A stretch of DNA of 7,168 bases from Oceanospirillaceae bacterium UBA1126 (GCA_002312935.1 DCAT01000159.1:1-7168); one strand, 5' to 3'. Counted from the first letter of the stretch, positions 1 to 7,045 are shown. Numbers and translations: made by a program. The notes: generated from the sequence alone by a model not told the origin.

Positions 1-14
1 GATTAGGCACCAGT

Positions 15-37
15 AAATAACGTCTAGAGAGTTATTT
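15..37. repeat. AT-rich inverted repeat at the apeB stop codon
   Basis: AAATAAC (15-21) and GTTATTT (31-37) are exact inverted arms of 7 bp with a 9-nt loop that contains the apeB stop codon. The stem has a single G-C pair and no T-run follows on the minus strand, so I do not call it a terminator. It may be a weak 3' structure. Confidence 0.25.
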
Positions 38-1310
38 GTGTCTCAAAGAATCTTTTTAGTAAATTGTGGGTAATTTTTGCATCAGCACTGCCAGCAAGCT
101 CGCGTATGGAGTGCATTGCAAACGTGGGCACTCCCAAGTCTAATGTACGCACACCGAGCTGAGCCGCAGTAATAGGCCCTATGGTGCTGCCACAGCTCAT
201 GTCGCTGCGCACCACAAAGGTTTGGATAGGCAATCCCATTTGGGCAGCCAGCTCTTTTACCATTGCACTAGTCACTGCATTGGTAGCATAACGCTGGTTT
301 GCGTTGACTTTAATTACTGGCCCCTGATTTAACTTAGGCCCGTGCTGGTCATCATGCTTATTAGTAAAGTTGGGATGGACACCATGTGCATTGTCAGCCG
401 AAATAAAGGTGGATGCATCTAACACTTGATGTAATAGCTCAGCCGTTGGGTAAATGCGCCGCAGCACAGACATTAAAAAACTACCCTGAGCCCCCTCTGC
501 TGACTGACTACCGACCTCTTCATGATCATTACAGATCAATAACATACCCTGATCAGTTTCAGCATCTAGCATGGCTGTTAAGCCTATGTAGCAACTTAAT
601 AAGTTATCTAATCTTGCCGCTGCTAAAAACTCCTGTTTCAGTCCCACTAAAGCTGGGGCCTGAACGTCATAGAAACTTAACTCATAATCAATCACCTGCT
701 CCACAGCCTGCCCATTAGCGTTTAACTCGTGCGCCAGTAGTGAGCGCAGATTAAAATCATCACCCAAAGCCTGTCCGAGTAAAACAGGCAGATCTGTTTG
801 TGGGTTCACAGTATGGCCTTTGTTAGCCTCACGGTCTAAATGTATGGCTAGGCTTGGAATACATGCCACTGGGCGCTTAAAATCTATCAGGTGGCTCACT
901 AGGCAACCCTTGGCATCACGACAAACCACTCTGCCAGCTAAAGACAGATCGCGGTCAAACCATGGATGTAACAATGCCCCGCCATATACCTCTACACCCA
1001 ACTGGTGATAGCCTTTACGTCTTATTTCTGGGTTAGGCTTTACCTTTAAACACGGGCTATCTGTATGAGCACCCACCATGTGTAGACGCTGCAGAGCATT
1101 TTCTTTAGGTAACTGAAAAGCCACAATAGTTGAATCATTACGGGTAATAAAATAACGCCCTCCAGCTTTTAAATGCCAGGTGTTTGCCACTTTTAGTTGG
1201 TAATAACCAGCAGCGCTTAATTTGCTGGCCATTGAAGCAACAGCATGAAAGGGTGTTGGTGAGTCACTAATAAAACTCATCAGTCCACTGAGGTAGGCTT
1301 GTTTTGGCAT
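24..1310 (-). CDS. apeB: M18 family zinc aminopeptidase (ApeB type)
   Basis: Cytoplasmic metallo-aminopeptidase of family M18 (aspartyl aminopeptidase/ApeB group), which removes N-terminal residues from peptides using two zinc ions. With the start chosen here the protein has 428 residues, the usual length for bacterial members. The expected metal and catalytic residues are all visible: His82 in GAHTDSP, Asp235 in ARLDN, the pair Glu264-Glu265 in NDHEEVGS, Asp306 in SADNAHG and His400 in PTFAMHS. The frame stays open 26 codons further upstream to an ATG at 1388, but MPKQAYLSGLMSFISDSPTPFHA is how family N-termini begin, and neither start has a clear Shine-Dalgarno sequence (only a weak purine run before 1310). 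The gene is divergent from prc. The stop codon (TAG, 24-26) lies inside a short AT-rich inverted repeat. The family call is firm; substrate preference cannot be read from sequence. Confidence 0.95.
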   Translation of the reverse strand: MPKQAYLSGLMSFISDSPTPFHAVASMASKLSAAGYYQLKVANTWHLKAGGRYFITRNDSTIVAFQLPKENALQRLHMVGAHTDSPCLKVKPNPEIRRKGYHQLGVEVYGGALLHPWFDRDLSLAGRVVCRDAKGCLVSHLIDFKRPVACIPSLAIHLDREANKGHTVNPQTDLPVLLGQALGDDFNLRSLLAHELNANGQAVEQVIDYELSFYDVQAPALVGLKQEFLAAARLDNLLSCYIGLTAMLDAETDQGMLLICNDHEEVGSQSAEGAQGSFLMSVLRRIYPTAELLHQVLDASTFISADNAHGVHPNFTNKHDDQHGPKLNQGPVIKVNANQRYATNAVTSAMVKELAAQMGLPIQTFVVRSDMSCGSTIGPITAAQLGVRTLDLGVPTFAMHSIRELAGSADAKITHNLLKRFFETQITL

Positions 1311-1325
1311 GGTTTTTCTTATTCC

Positions 1326-1376
1326 ATCGTTACAAAGGGCTAATATTGCCACATTCTGGGCTGCAAACGTAACGAT
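1326..1376. repeat. 8-bp inverted repeat upstream of apeB
   Basis: ATCGTTAC at 1326-1333 is repeated as its exact reverse complement GTAACGAT at 1369-1376, with 35 bp between the arms. The right-hand arm of the apeB message would begin about 16 nt before the preferred ATG at 1310. The repeat could be a stem in the apeB leader, a pair of protein-binding half sites about four helical turns apart, or chance. A weak minus-strand promoter-like pair (TTTGCA, 16 bp, TATTAG) lies between the arms. Confidence 0.3.
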
Positions 1377-1420
1377 TCTGTAAAGCATTGGCTAAATTAG
1401 CTTACATTCGCTCTAGACGT

Positions 1421-1450
1421 TTGAAAAGCTCACTAAAATCAAGCTAGTAT
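1421..1450 (+). promoter_or_regulatory. Candidate sigma-70 promoter for prc
   Basis: TTGAAA at 1421-1426 matches five of six bases of the -35 consensus. After an 18-bp spacer, TAGTAT at 1445-1450 matches four of six bases of the -10 consensus. Transcription would start near 1457, giving a leader of roughly 55 nt before the prc ATG. This is the best plus-strand promoter I can find in the 200-bp divergent region. It is a by-eye match to short motifs, so it is only a candidate. Confidence 0.35.
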
Positions 1451-1510
1451 AGGATCAATGAGATTTCGTTGTTAAACCCCATTGTCTAACTAAAGGCCTT
1501 CATACTATTT

Positions 1511-3595
1511 ATGACTCCTGATACTCTTTTGACTGCTTTGTATATCCCTTTCACAGTTGCTTATTGGCGCAAAACCTTCGCTAAGGTGCTATTTTTAGTA
1601 AGCCTTATGGTGGTGCCGTTTGCCACAGCACAAACTAACCCAACTGATCAACCAGTGCAGATTAAGTTCACTGAGAAACAGGGTGTGTTGGCCCAAGAGA
1701 TTATTGAGTTATTAGGTCGTCAGCACTATTCCCCTAGGGAAGTTAACGATCAGTTTGCCACTGACGTGTTTACTAGGTATTTAACGCTTCTCGACCCTCA
1801 GCACAGCTACCTTAGCAAAGCTGACTTAGCACCATTTAATTACCTTAATAGTGAACTTGACGACCTTTTATTAAAAGGTGACTTGGTTGCTATGGGCCAG
1901 CTGTACAATTTATTACAACAAAGACGCCTAGCATTTATAGACTTCAGCTTGACCTTGTTATCCAGTGAAGGACCTATGTTTAACTTTGAACTGCTTGAAG
2001 ACATCAGCACATCACCGTTTGATGATCCTCGCTTAGAAAATTTGGCTGCTATTAAAGACATTTGGCGCAAACAACTAAAAAACGAGTTTATAAACGGCCA
2101 ATTAGATAATGAAACAACTGATCAAATTAAGCAACGGTTGCTAAAGCGCTATACCACGATGCGCAAACGAGTAGTCCAAGTGGAACTTCGAGACGCCTAT
2201 GAAGTGGTGAGTAACAGTATTACCACAGTTACAGACCCACACACCTCATACCTTTCGCCACGCAAAGTTGAAGACTTTAATATCGACATGAGCTTATCTT
2301 TGGAAGGCATTGGAGCTGTACTGCAGCGGGATGATGAGTTCACTAAGGTAGTTCGCTTGGTGGCTGGCGGTCCAGCTGATAAAGCTGGCGACTTGCAGGC
2401 CTCAGATTACATCGTTGGTGTAGCACAAGACGGTGAAGCGATGCAGGAAATACTAGGGTGGCGCTTGGATGATGTTGTTGACCAAATAAGGGGGCCAAAA
2501 GGCTCACTTATTAATTTACAAATTATTCCAGGTGGCGACTTACAGCAAGCCAAAAAAACGATTCAAATTCGCCGCAACAAAGTTGAGCTAGATGATCAAG
2601 CTGCTAAGAAATCAGTGATTGAGTTACCGACTAAAGAGGGAACCCGCAAATTTGGTGTGATTACCTTACCCACTTTTTATATGGACTTTGCTGCTGCAAA
2701 GCAAGGTGACCCCAACTATCGTAGCTCTACTCGAGACGTATATGAACTTATCCAAGAGCTAAATGAGGAATCTGTTAGTGGCATTATTGTTGACTTGCGC
2801 AACAATGGTGGTGGTTCGTTGCGAGAGGCGAATCAACTCACCGGGCTATTTATTGAGACCGGCACCACAGTTCAGGTTCGCTACGCCAATGGAGTGATCG
2901 AAAAACAGATAGATCGTAACCCATTTTTGGCCTACACCGGCCCCCTAGTGGTTCTAGTTAATCGCTACAGTGCCTCTGCTTCAGAAATTTTTGCAGCAGC
3001 AATGCAAGATTACAAACGTGCTTTAATTGTTGGCAGCCAGACCTATGGTAAAGGCACAGTGCAAACATTTGGTGATCTCACTAGCGGCCAGATCAAGTTT
3101 ACCCAAGCAAAATTTTATCGGGTTTCTGGAGCGAGTACCCAACACAAAGGCGTGATTCCAGACATCACTTTGCCCAGTTTGGATGACCCAACTAAAGTCG
3201 GTGAAAGCACACAAGACCATGCGCTCCAGTGGGATCAAGTTAAGGCTGTTGATCACAAAACGTACTTTGCATTTGAACGGATTATTCCACAGCTACAGGC
3301 GCAGCAAGAGCAACGCAACCAACAAAGCCCAGATTGGCAATACACCCTCGCTGTTGTTGAACATCAACGTAATAGACCAGAACAAATTAGTCTTAACTTG
3401 AGTCAGCGTCAGCAGTACTGGCAAGACCAGCAAAATTGGTATTTGAGCCGTATTAACACATTACGACTTGGCCAAAAGTTAGACCCAGTAACGGACGTTG
3501 AAGATCATGAATTTAATTATGATGACGCCCAAAGCGATCCCAGTTTATTAGCAGCGGCTGGAGTAATTGCTGATTGGATTGATATGGTGCGCTAA
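1511..3595 (+). CDS. prc: Carboxy-terminal processing (tail-specific) protease Prc/Tsp
   Basis: Periplasmic S41A serine protease that recognises C-terminal tails. In E. coli, Prc trims FtsI, degrades ssrA-tagged periplasmic proteins and, with NlpI, the hydrolase MepS; these roles are family knowledge. The 694 residues match the full-length proteobacterial type. In order: a signal peptide with Arg20, Lys21 and Lys25 before a hydrophobic stretch at 26-38 and likely cleavage after Ala40 (ATA|Q); the Tsp N-terminal domain, about 45-250; a PDZ domain, about 262-345, starting at LEGIGAVL; the S41 protease core, about 380-560, with VDLRNNGGG at 427-435; and a C-terminal helical domain. The catalytic Ser489 (SASASE) and Lys514 (YGKGT) are 25 residues apart, the same spacing as in E. 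coli Prc. The n-region is long (about 25 residues) and the nearest AAAGG is 14 nt from the ATG, so a start slightly downstream, such as the TTG codons at 1529 or 1538, is possible. Confidence 0.96.
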   Translation: MTPDTLLTALYIPFTVAYWRKTFAKVLFLVSLMVVPFATAQTNPTDQPVQIKFTEKQGVLAQEIIELLGRQHYSPREVNDQFATDVFTRYLTLLDPQHSYLSKADLAPFNYLNSELDDLLLKGDLVAMGQLYNLLQQRRLAFIDFSLTLLSSEGPMFNFELLEDISTSPFDDPRLENLAAIKDIWRKQLKNEFINGQLDNETTDQIKQRLLKRYTTMRKRVVQVELRDAYEVVSNSITTVTDPHTSYLSPRKVEDFNIDMSLSLEGIGAVLQRDDEFTKVVRLVAGGPADKAGDLQASDYIVGVAQDGEAMQEILGWRLDDVVDQIRGPKGSLINLQIIPGGDLQQAKKTIQIRRNKVELDDQAAKKSVIELPTKEGTRKFGVITLPTFYMDFAAAKQGDPNYRSSTRDVYELIQELNEESVSGIIVDLRNNGGGSLREANQLTGLFIETGTTVQVRYANGVIEKQIDRNPFLAYTGPLVVLVNRYSASASEIFAAAMQDYKRALIVGSQTYGKGTVQTFGDLTSGQIKFTQAKFYRVSGASTQHKGVIPDITLPSLDDPTKVGESTQDHALQWDQVKAVDHKTYFAFERIIPQLQAQQEQRNQQSPDWQYTLAVVEHQRNRPEQISLNLSQRQQYWQDQQNWYLSRINTLRLGQKLDPVTDVEDHEFNYDDAQSDPSLLAAAGVIADWIDMVR

Positions 3596-3602
3596 GCCAT
3601 GC

Positions 3603-4757
3603 CTAAACTACCTTATCTTGCCGCAACTGGGCAATGCGTTCGGGTGATATGCCTAATTGTGCCAGTACATCGGCTGTGTCTTGGCCAGCCCTTGGCACAG
3701 AATTAAGTAGCCCTTGGTTATGATCCATTTTTGGTGCCGGTGCGGGTTGTGTGACGCCATCTAGCTTAATAAAATTTTTGCGGGCTCTATGATGCGGGTG
3801 TTGTGTAGCTTCTGTAAAATTAAGTACTGGTGCAAAGCACACATCAGTTCCTTCTAATTGGCCGCACCAATAGTGCCGAGTTTGACTGGCAAACTTTTGA
3901 CTTAAAGCAACCCGTGCCTGGGGCCAACTTTGCTCCTGCCACTGGTGTTCAAAACAGCCCTTTTGAGTTAAACCCAAGCGTTCCAATAACAGCTGATAGA
4001 ACTTGGGTTCTAAGGCACAGATATTAATGTAATGTCCATCTGAACATACATAACTATCATTCCACGGAGCAGCGCCATCAGTCCAACTAGTGCCTACTTG
4101 ATCAGCAGAGTGAGATGAATTGTGAATCATCCATAGTAGGCTAGATGCATAAACAGAGCCGTCTGTTATGGCCGCATCTATTACCTGCCCTTTGCCAGAG
4201 CTTTGGGCTTGCCACAATGCACACATCACGCCCCATAAAAGCATCATGGTGCCACCACCTACATCTCCGACTAAAGTTAATGGCACTGTAGGCTTTTGAT
4301 TAGGCCTTGCGCCAGCGTGCATTGCACCAGTGAGCGCTACAAAATTAGGATCATGACCAGCCGATTGCGCTAACGGCCCTGTTTGCCCCCAGCCTGTCAA
4401 ACGACCATAGATTAGTTTTGGGTTAAGCGCTTCACAAACTTCTGGTCCCAGCCCTAGCTTCTCCATGACCCCTGGCCTAAAGCCTTCAATCAAAATCGCC
4501 GAGCGGGCAATTAATTCTAGAGCCAGCTCTACTCCCTCAGTTTGTTTGAGGTCCAGTTGGATGGAGCGTTTACCGCGATGATAAAAGCCATCAGCAGTTT
4601 TTTCTGGCGCAAAGTTTGCCCCATTGAGGTTCTTTACTTTGCGCCCAACAACAATAACATCTGCACCCATATCAGCAAACATCATGCCTGCCAAAGGACA
4701 TGGTCCAATACCTTCAAACTCTATTACGGTAACACCTGATAAGGGCTTTTTGTGCAT
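3603..4757 (-). CDS. Alpha-methylacyl-CoA racemase (family III CoA-transferase fold)
   Basis: The 384-residue protein belongs to the CaiB/BaiF (family III CoA-transferase) superfamily and most probably interconverts 2R- and 2S-methylacyl-CoA, which allows beta-oxidation of branched-chain fatty acids, isoprenoid or sterol side chains. What separates it from the CoA-transferases is the catalytic set of the racemase branch: His135-Asp136 in AGHDPNF, Asp165 in GDVGGG and Glu250 in ALEPKFY. Their spacings (30 and 85 residues) equal those of His126, Asp156 and Glu241 in the Mycobacterium tuberculosis racemase MCR, as I recall its numbering. The N-terminus (GVTVIEFEGIGPCPLAGMMFADMGADVI) is also typical. 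The start is supported by GGGAG six nt before the ATG. Its stop lies 7 bp from that of the convergent prc. It follows srkA by 74 bp in the same direction, so co-transcription or its own promoter are both possible. Neighbours show no fatty-acid pathway. Confidence 0.9.
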   Translation of the reverse strand: MHKKPLSGVTVIEFEGIGPCPLAGMMFADMGADVIVVGRKVKNLNGANFAPEKTADGFYHRGKRSIQLDLKQTEGVELALELIARSAILIEGFRPGVMEKLGLGPEVCEALNPKLIYGRLTGWGQTGPLAQSAGHDPNFVALTGAMHAGARPNQKPTVPLTLVGDVGGGTMMLLWGVMCALWQAQSSGKGQVIDAAITDGSVYASSLLWMIHNSSHSADQVGTSWTDGAAPWNDSYVCSDGHYINICALEPKFYQLLLERLGLTQKGCFEHQWQEQSWPQARVALSQKFASQTRHYWCGQLEGTDVCFAPVLNFTEATQHPHHRARKNFIKLDGVTQPAPAPKMDHNQGLLNSVPRAGQDTADVLAQLGISPERIAQLRQDKVV

Positions 4758-4763
4758 TAGGTA

Positions 4764-4768
4764 CTCCC
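4764..4768 (-). promoter_or_regulatory. Ribosome binding site of the racemase gene
   Basis: On the minus strand GGGAG lies six nt before the ATG at 4757. It is the clearest Shine-Dalgarno sequence in the window and fixes the start of the racemase gene. Confidence 0.7.
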
Positions 4769-4777
4769 ACTAAAATT

Positions 4778-4805
4778 TTAATAATAGGGCAATTAGGACT
4801 GACAA
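4778..4805 (-). promoter_or_regulatory. Possible promoter for the racemase gene
   Basis: On the minus strand TTGTCA (4805-4800, five of six consensus bases) is followed after 16 bp by TATTAA (4783-4778, four of six). A second -10-like hexamer, TAAAAT, overlaps at 4780-4775 with a 19-bp spacer and is part of the 10-bp palindrome TAAAATTTTA (4771-4780). Either would put the transcription start very close to the ribosome binding site, leaving a leader of about 15 nt or less. If this is not used, the gene is read from the srkA promoter. Confidence 0.22.
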
Positions 4806-4831
4806 ATATGCTACTAAACGATTAACATGCA

Positions 4832-5821
4832 TTAAATTAATTCCATCATTGGCTCACTGAGTGCCGACAACTGTTCCCTTAATTCTAAAATATGCTCTCC
4901 CCAATAACGCTCAGTGTTAAACCATGGAAAACTATGGGGAAAGGCTGGATCTTCCCAACGTCGGGCTAACCATGCAGCGTAATACAACATCCGTAAGGTT
5001 CGAAGCGGTTCTATCAACGCCAGTTCTTGAGGCTTAAAGTCATAGAACTCATTGTAACCTTCCACAATTTCAGACAATTGAACCCTCTGACGGTCACGAT
5101 CACCTGACAACAACATCCATATGTCCTGAACAGCCGGAGCCATCCGTGAGTCATCAAAATCAACAATATTAGGAGCATCATCGCGCCACAACAAATTACC
5201 ACCGTGGCAGTCTCCATGAACGCGAATGTAGTTCACACTATCGGTTTGCGAAAAAGCAGTATCTATGCGACTTAATAAGTCTGCCGTTAGGCTGTCATAT
5301 GCTGCTTTTAAAGATTTAGGTATAAAGTGCTCACTCACAAAGGCCACACTATCGTGACCAAAGGTTTGAGGGTTTATAGAAGGCCTATGCTGGTATGGTT
5401 CTACCGCACCAAGGGCGTGTATACGCCCTAACAACCTGCCCATGGTATAGAGATTATCAAGGTCATCTAATTCGGGTCCATGGCCCCCTTTACGCTCAAA
5501 CAAAGCAAATTGAAAATCTTCATAGTGCAATAGACTTAAACCTTGTGAATTAACCAAAGGTGGCACTACGGGTAACTCATAGTCTGCTAGAGCAATACTA
5601 AATCTATGCTCCTCTAATATTTGATCCGAAGACCACCGCTTTGGCCGATAGAATTTGGCAATTACAGGCACATCTTGATCTTCAAGGCCGACTTGGTAGA
5701 CACGGTTTTCGTAACTATTAAGTGCCGATATTCGCCCATCACATACATAGCCTTGGCTTTCAACTGCATCCATGATGTAGCTAGGGGTTAATATTGAAAA
5801 CGGGTGAGTTTCTTGGGTCAT
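4832..5821 (-). CDS. srkA: Stress response kinase SrkA (YihE/RdoA family)
   Basis: Cytoplasmic Ser/Thr kinase with the aminoglycoside-phosphotransferase fold. In E. coli, SrkA protects cells during envelope and oxidative stress and opposes MazEF-linked death. With the ATG at 5821 the protein has 329 residues (E. coli: 328). Visible motifs in this numbering: LNSYENRVYQ at 35-44, the likely ATP-anchoring Lys56 in IAKFYRP, QILEEHRF near 68-75, the catalytic loop HGDCHGGN with Asp204 and Asn209, and the metal-binding Asp221 in VDFDDSR, followed by APAVQDIWMLLSGD. The family C-terminus (RRWEDPAFPHSFPWF, YWGEHILELREQL) is intact. An ATG at 5830 is an equal alternative, and the frame extends to a TTG at 5884, but that would add 21 residues not typical of the family and read through a hairpin. 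No start has a good Shine-Dalgarno. In E. coli the gene is followed by dsbA; here it is followed by the racemase gene instead. Confidence 0.95.
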   Translation of the reverse strand: MTQETHPFSILTPSYIMDAVESQGYVCDGRISALNSYENRVYQVGLEDQDVPVIAKFYRPKRWSSDQILEEHRFSIALADYELPVVPPLVNSQGLSLLHYEDFQFALFERKGGHGPELDDLDNLYTMGRLLGRIHALGAVEPYQHRPSINPQTFGHDSVAFVSEHFIPKSLKAAYDSLTADLLSRIDTAFSQTDSVNYIRVHGDCHGGNLLWRDDAPNIVDFDDSRMAPAVQDIWMLLSGDRDRQRVQLSEIVEGYNEFYDFKPQELALIEPLRTLRMLYYAAWLARRWEDPAFPHSFPWFNTERYWGEHILELREQLSALSEPMMELI

Positions 5822-5846
5822 AGTAGCCATAAGTGAGTCATTCAGT

Positions 5847-5872
5847 GCCCCAGTATATCCTAAGACTGGGGC
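5847..5872 (-). repeat. GC-rich hairpin in the srkA leader
   Basis: GCCCCAGT at 5847-5854 and ACTGGGGC at 5865-5872 form a perfect 8-bp stem with a 10-nt loop; two further G-T pairs could extend it outward. It lies 16-50 nt before the likely srkA starts, in otherwise AT-rich DNA. No T-run follows on either strand, so it does not look like an intrinsic terminator. It may affect srkA message stability or translation, or bind a regulator. Confidence 0.45.
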
Positions 5873-5922
5873 GTCTTGATTCAACGTTTAAGTTATATTT
5901 TAGCAATATCATTAACTGGTAA

Positions 5923-5945
5923 AAACCTTTGTATAATCTAGGTTT
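5923..5945. promoter_or_regulatory. Operator-like dyad over a -10 box
   Basis: AAACCT (5923-5928) and AGGTTT (5940-5945) are exact inverted arms separated by 11 bp. The centre of the dyad falls on the first TATAAT box (5932-5937). An arm-spacer-arm layout of this size fits a dimeric regulator, and its place in a divergent promoter region makes that reasonable, but six-base arms also arise by chance. Confidence 0.25.
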
Positions 5946-5958
5946 AGCTCCGTATAAT
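5929..5958 (+). promoter_or_regulatory. Candidate promoter(s) for the MBL hydrolase gene
   Basis: Two exact copies of GTATAAT lie 21 bp apart, giving perfect -10 hexamers at 5932-5937 and 5953-5958. For the second, TTGTAT at 5929-5934 is a weak -35 with an 18-bp spacer, and transcription would begin near 5965, about 32 nt before the ATG at 5997. The first box has no good -35 partner. The exact -10 matches make promoter activity here likely, although the -35 elements are poor. Confidence 0.45.
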
Positions 5959-5976
5959 AGTAAACTTTTCGTGCCC

Positions 5977-5997
5977 ATGAAATCAGGCAAGCGCTAA
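5977..5997 (+). other. Possible six-codon upstream reading frame (MKSGKR)
   Basis: ATG at 5977 opens a frame of six codons (Met-Lys-Ser-Gly-Lys-Arg) whose TAA stop at 5995-5997 shares its last base with the ATG of the MBL gene (TAATG), the classic arrangement for translational coupling. A GTG at 5971 is in the same frame. I see no Shine-Dalgarno before either, so translation is unproven. The AGG within it (5985-5987) is the only ribosome-binding candidate for the MBL gene. Confidence 0.2.
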
Positions 5998-7031
5998 TGA
6001 CCTCTAACAATGCTCTGCAGTTCCCCATTAGTGAGGCTCCTCCTATGGGCCAGCCTCTTGCTGTTGCCAAGGGTGTTTATTGGTTACGGATGCCATTACC
6101 CTTCTCTTTGAATCATATTAATTTGTGGTTATTAGAAGACGATGTGGGCTGGACCATAGTAGATACAGGAATCAACACCTCCGCTTGTAAGGAGTTATGG
6201 CAGCACGTGTTTGATAACCACCTTAACAATAAACCCGTGCATCAACTTGTTGTCACACATTTGCACCCAGACCATGTTGGTTTAGCTGGTTGGATCTGCG
6301 AAGCTTGGGGTTTAGAGTTACACATGTCCCGTACGGACTACATGGCCTGCCGTGTATTGATGTCTGACACAGGCAAGCCAGCACCCAAAGCTGCTATCAG
6401 TTTTTATCAACGAGCTGGCGTCAGTAATGAACAGCTGGCGTCTTACAAAGCCAAGTTCGGTGGTTATGGTAAAGGCATTTACCCCATGCCTGAAAGCTAT
6501 GTGCGCATCCAAGATGGTGAATCAGTCAGCATGGCTGGCCAGAAGTGGAACATTATCGTAGGCCGTGGCCATGCACCAGAACATGTTTGCCTAATGTGCC
6601 CAGCATTAAATGTTTTTATTGCTGGTGACCAATTGCTGCCCTCTATTTCTTCCAATGTTAGTGTGTGGCCTACAGAGCCCCACTCTAACCCGTTAAAAGA
6701 TTGGCTTGATTCGTGTGCTATGTTGCAGCAATCCATCCCCGCTGATGTGCTAGTATTGCCATCCCACGGCCAAGTGTTTTTTGGTGCCCATCAACGCTTG
6801 CAAAGACTCATTGATGGCCATGAAAAGTCACTTGTTAAGTTATTAGATGCCTGCCAGCAGCCTCAGCGCAATGTAGATCTGTTTAGCCAATTATTCCGCC
6901 GCCCTATTACTGATGATGTTCTCACCCTGGCTGTCGGTGAAACCCAAGCCCATTTGAATTATTTAGTGAGTAAAAACAAACTCCAAGCCAGCACCGATAA
7001 CATGGGTGCTAACTGGTACCAAACCATTTAA
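5997..7031 (+). CDS. Metallo-beta-lactamase-fold hydrolase (LACTB2/glyoxalase II-like)
   Basis: A 344-residue cytoplasmic protein of the metallo-beta-lactamase superfamily, without a signal peptide. The metal-binding set for a two-metal hydrolase is complete: His88, His90, Asp92 and His93 in THLHPDHVG, His192 in GRGHAPEH, Asp211 in AGDQLL and His257 in PSHG. After the fold, residues about 265-344 look like the small C-terminal helical/winged-helix region found in LACTB2-type members. The opening AKGVYWLRMPLPFSLNHINLWLL is the family's first beta-strands, so the ATG at 5997 fits. Superfamily members act on thioesters, lactones, nucleic acids and other esters, and the substrate cannot be inferred here. 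The next gene starts 14 bp downstream, so the two are probably co-transcribed. A beta-lactamase role is unlikely: there is no export signal and the motif pattern is of the housekeeping hydrolase type. Confidence 0.88.
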   Translation: MTSNNALQFPISEAPPMGQPLAVAKGVYWLRMPLPFSLNHINLWLLEDDVGWTIVDTGINTSACKELWQHVFDNHLNNKPVHQLVVTHLHPDHVGLAGWICEAWGLELHMSRTDYMACRVLMSDTGKPAPKAAISFYQRAGVSNEQLASYKAKFGGYGKGIYPMPESYVRIQDGESVSMAGQKWNIIVGRGHAPEHVCLMCPALNVFIAGDQLLPSISSNVSVWPTEPHSNPLKDWLDSCAMLQQSIPADVLVLPSHGQVFFGAHQRLQRLIDGHEKSLVKLLDACQQPQRNVDLFSQLFRRPITDDVLTLAVGETQAHLNYLVSKNKLQASTDNMGANWYQTI

Positions 7032-7045
7032 AAGAAGACTATTTT

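Noticed and set aside
413..718. Open frame of 101 codons on the plus strand inside apeB
   Set aside because: It lies entirely antisense to a well-supported M18 peptidase gene, shows no recognisable family features and has a low-complexity, unlikely composition.
4771..4780. Palindrome TAAAATTTTA upstream of the racemase gene as an operator
   Set aside because: A 10-bp palindrome made only of A and T in an AT-rich spacer is expected by chance; it is noted only as part of a possible -10 region.
5847..5872. Hairpin as an intrinsic terminator
   Set aside because: The stem is strong but no run of T follows it on either strand, and it lies upstream of srkA, not at a gene end.
6497..6736. Open frame of 79 codons on the minus strand inside the MBL hydrolase gene
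   Set aside because: It is antisense to conserved catalytic-core codons and resembles no family I recognise; it is best explained as a shadow of the real gene.
5997..7031. MBL-fold gene as an antibiotic-resistance beta-lactamase
   Set aside because: There is no signal peptide, and the THLHPDHVG, GHAPEH and AGDQL pattern with a C-terminal extension matches the cytoplasmic LACTB2/glyoxalase II-like hydrolases.
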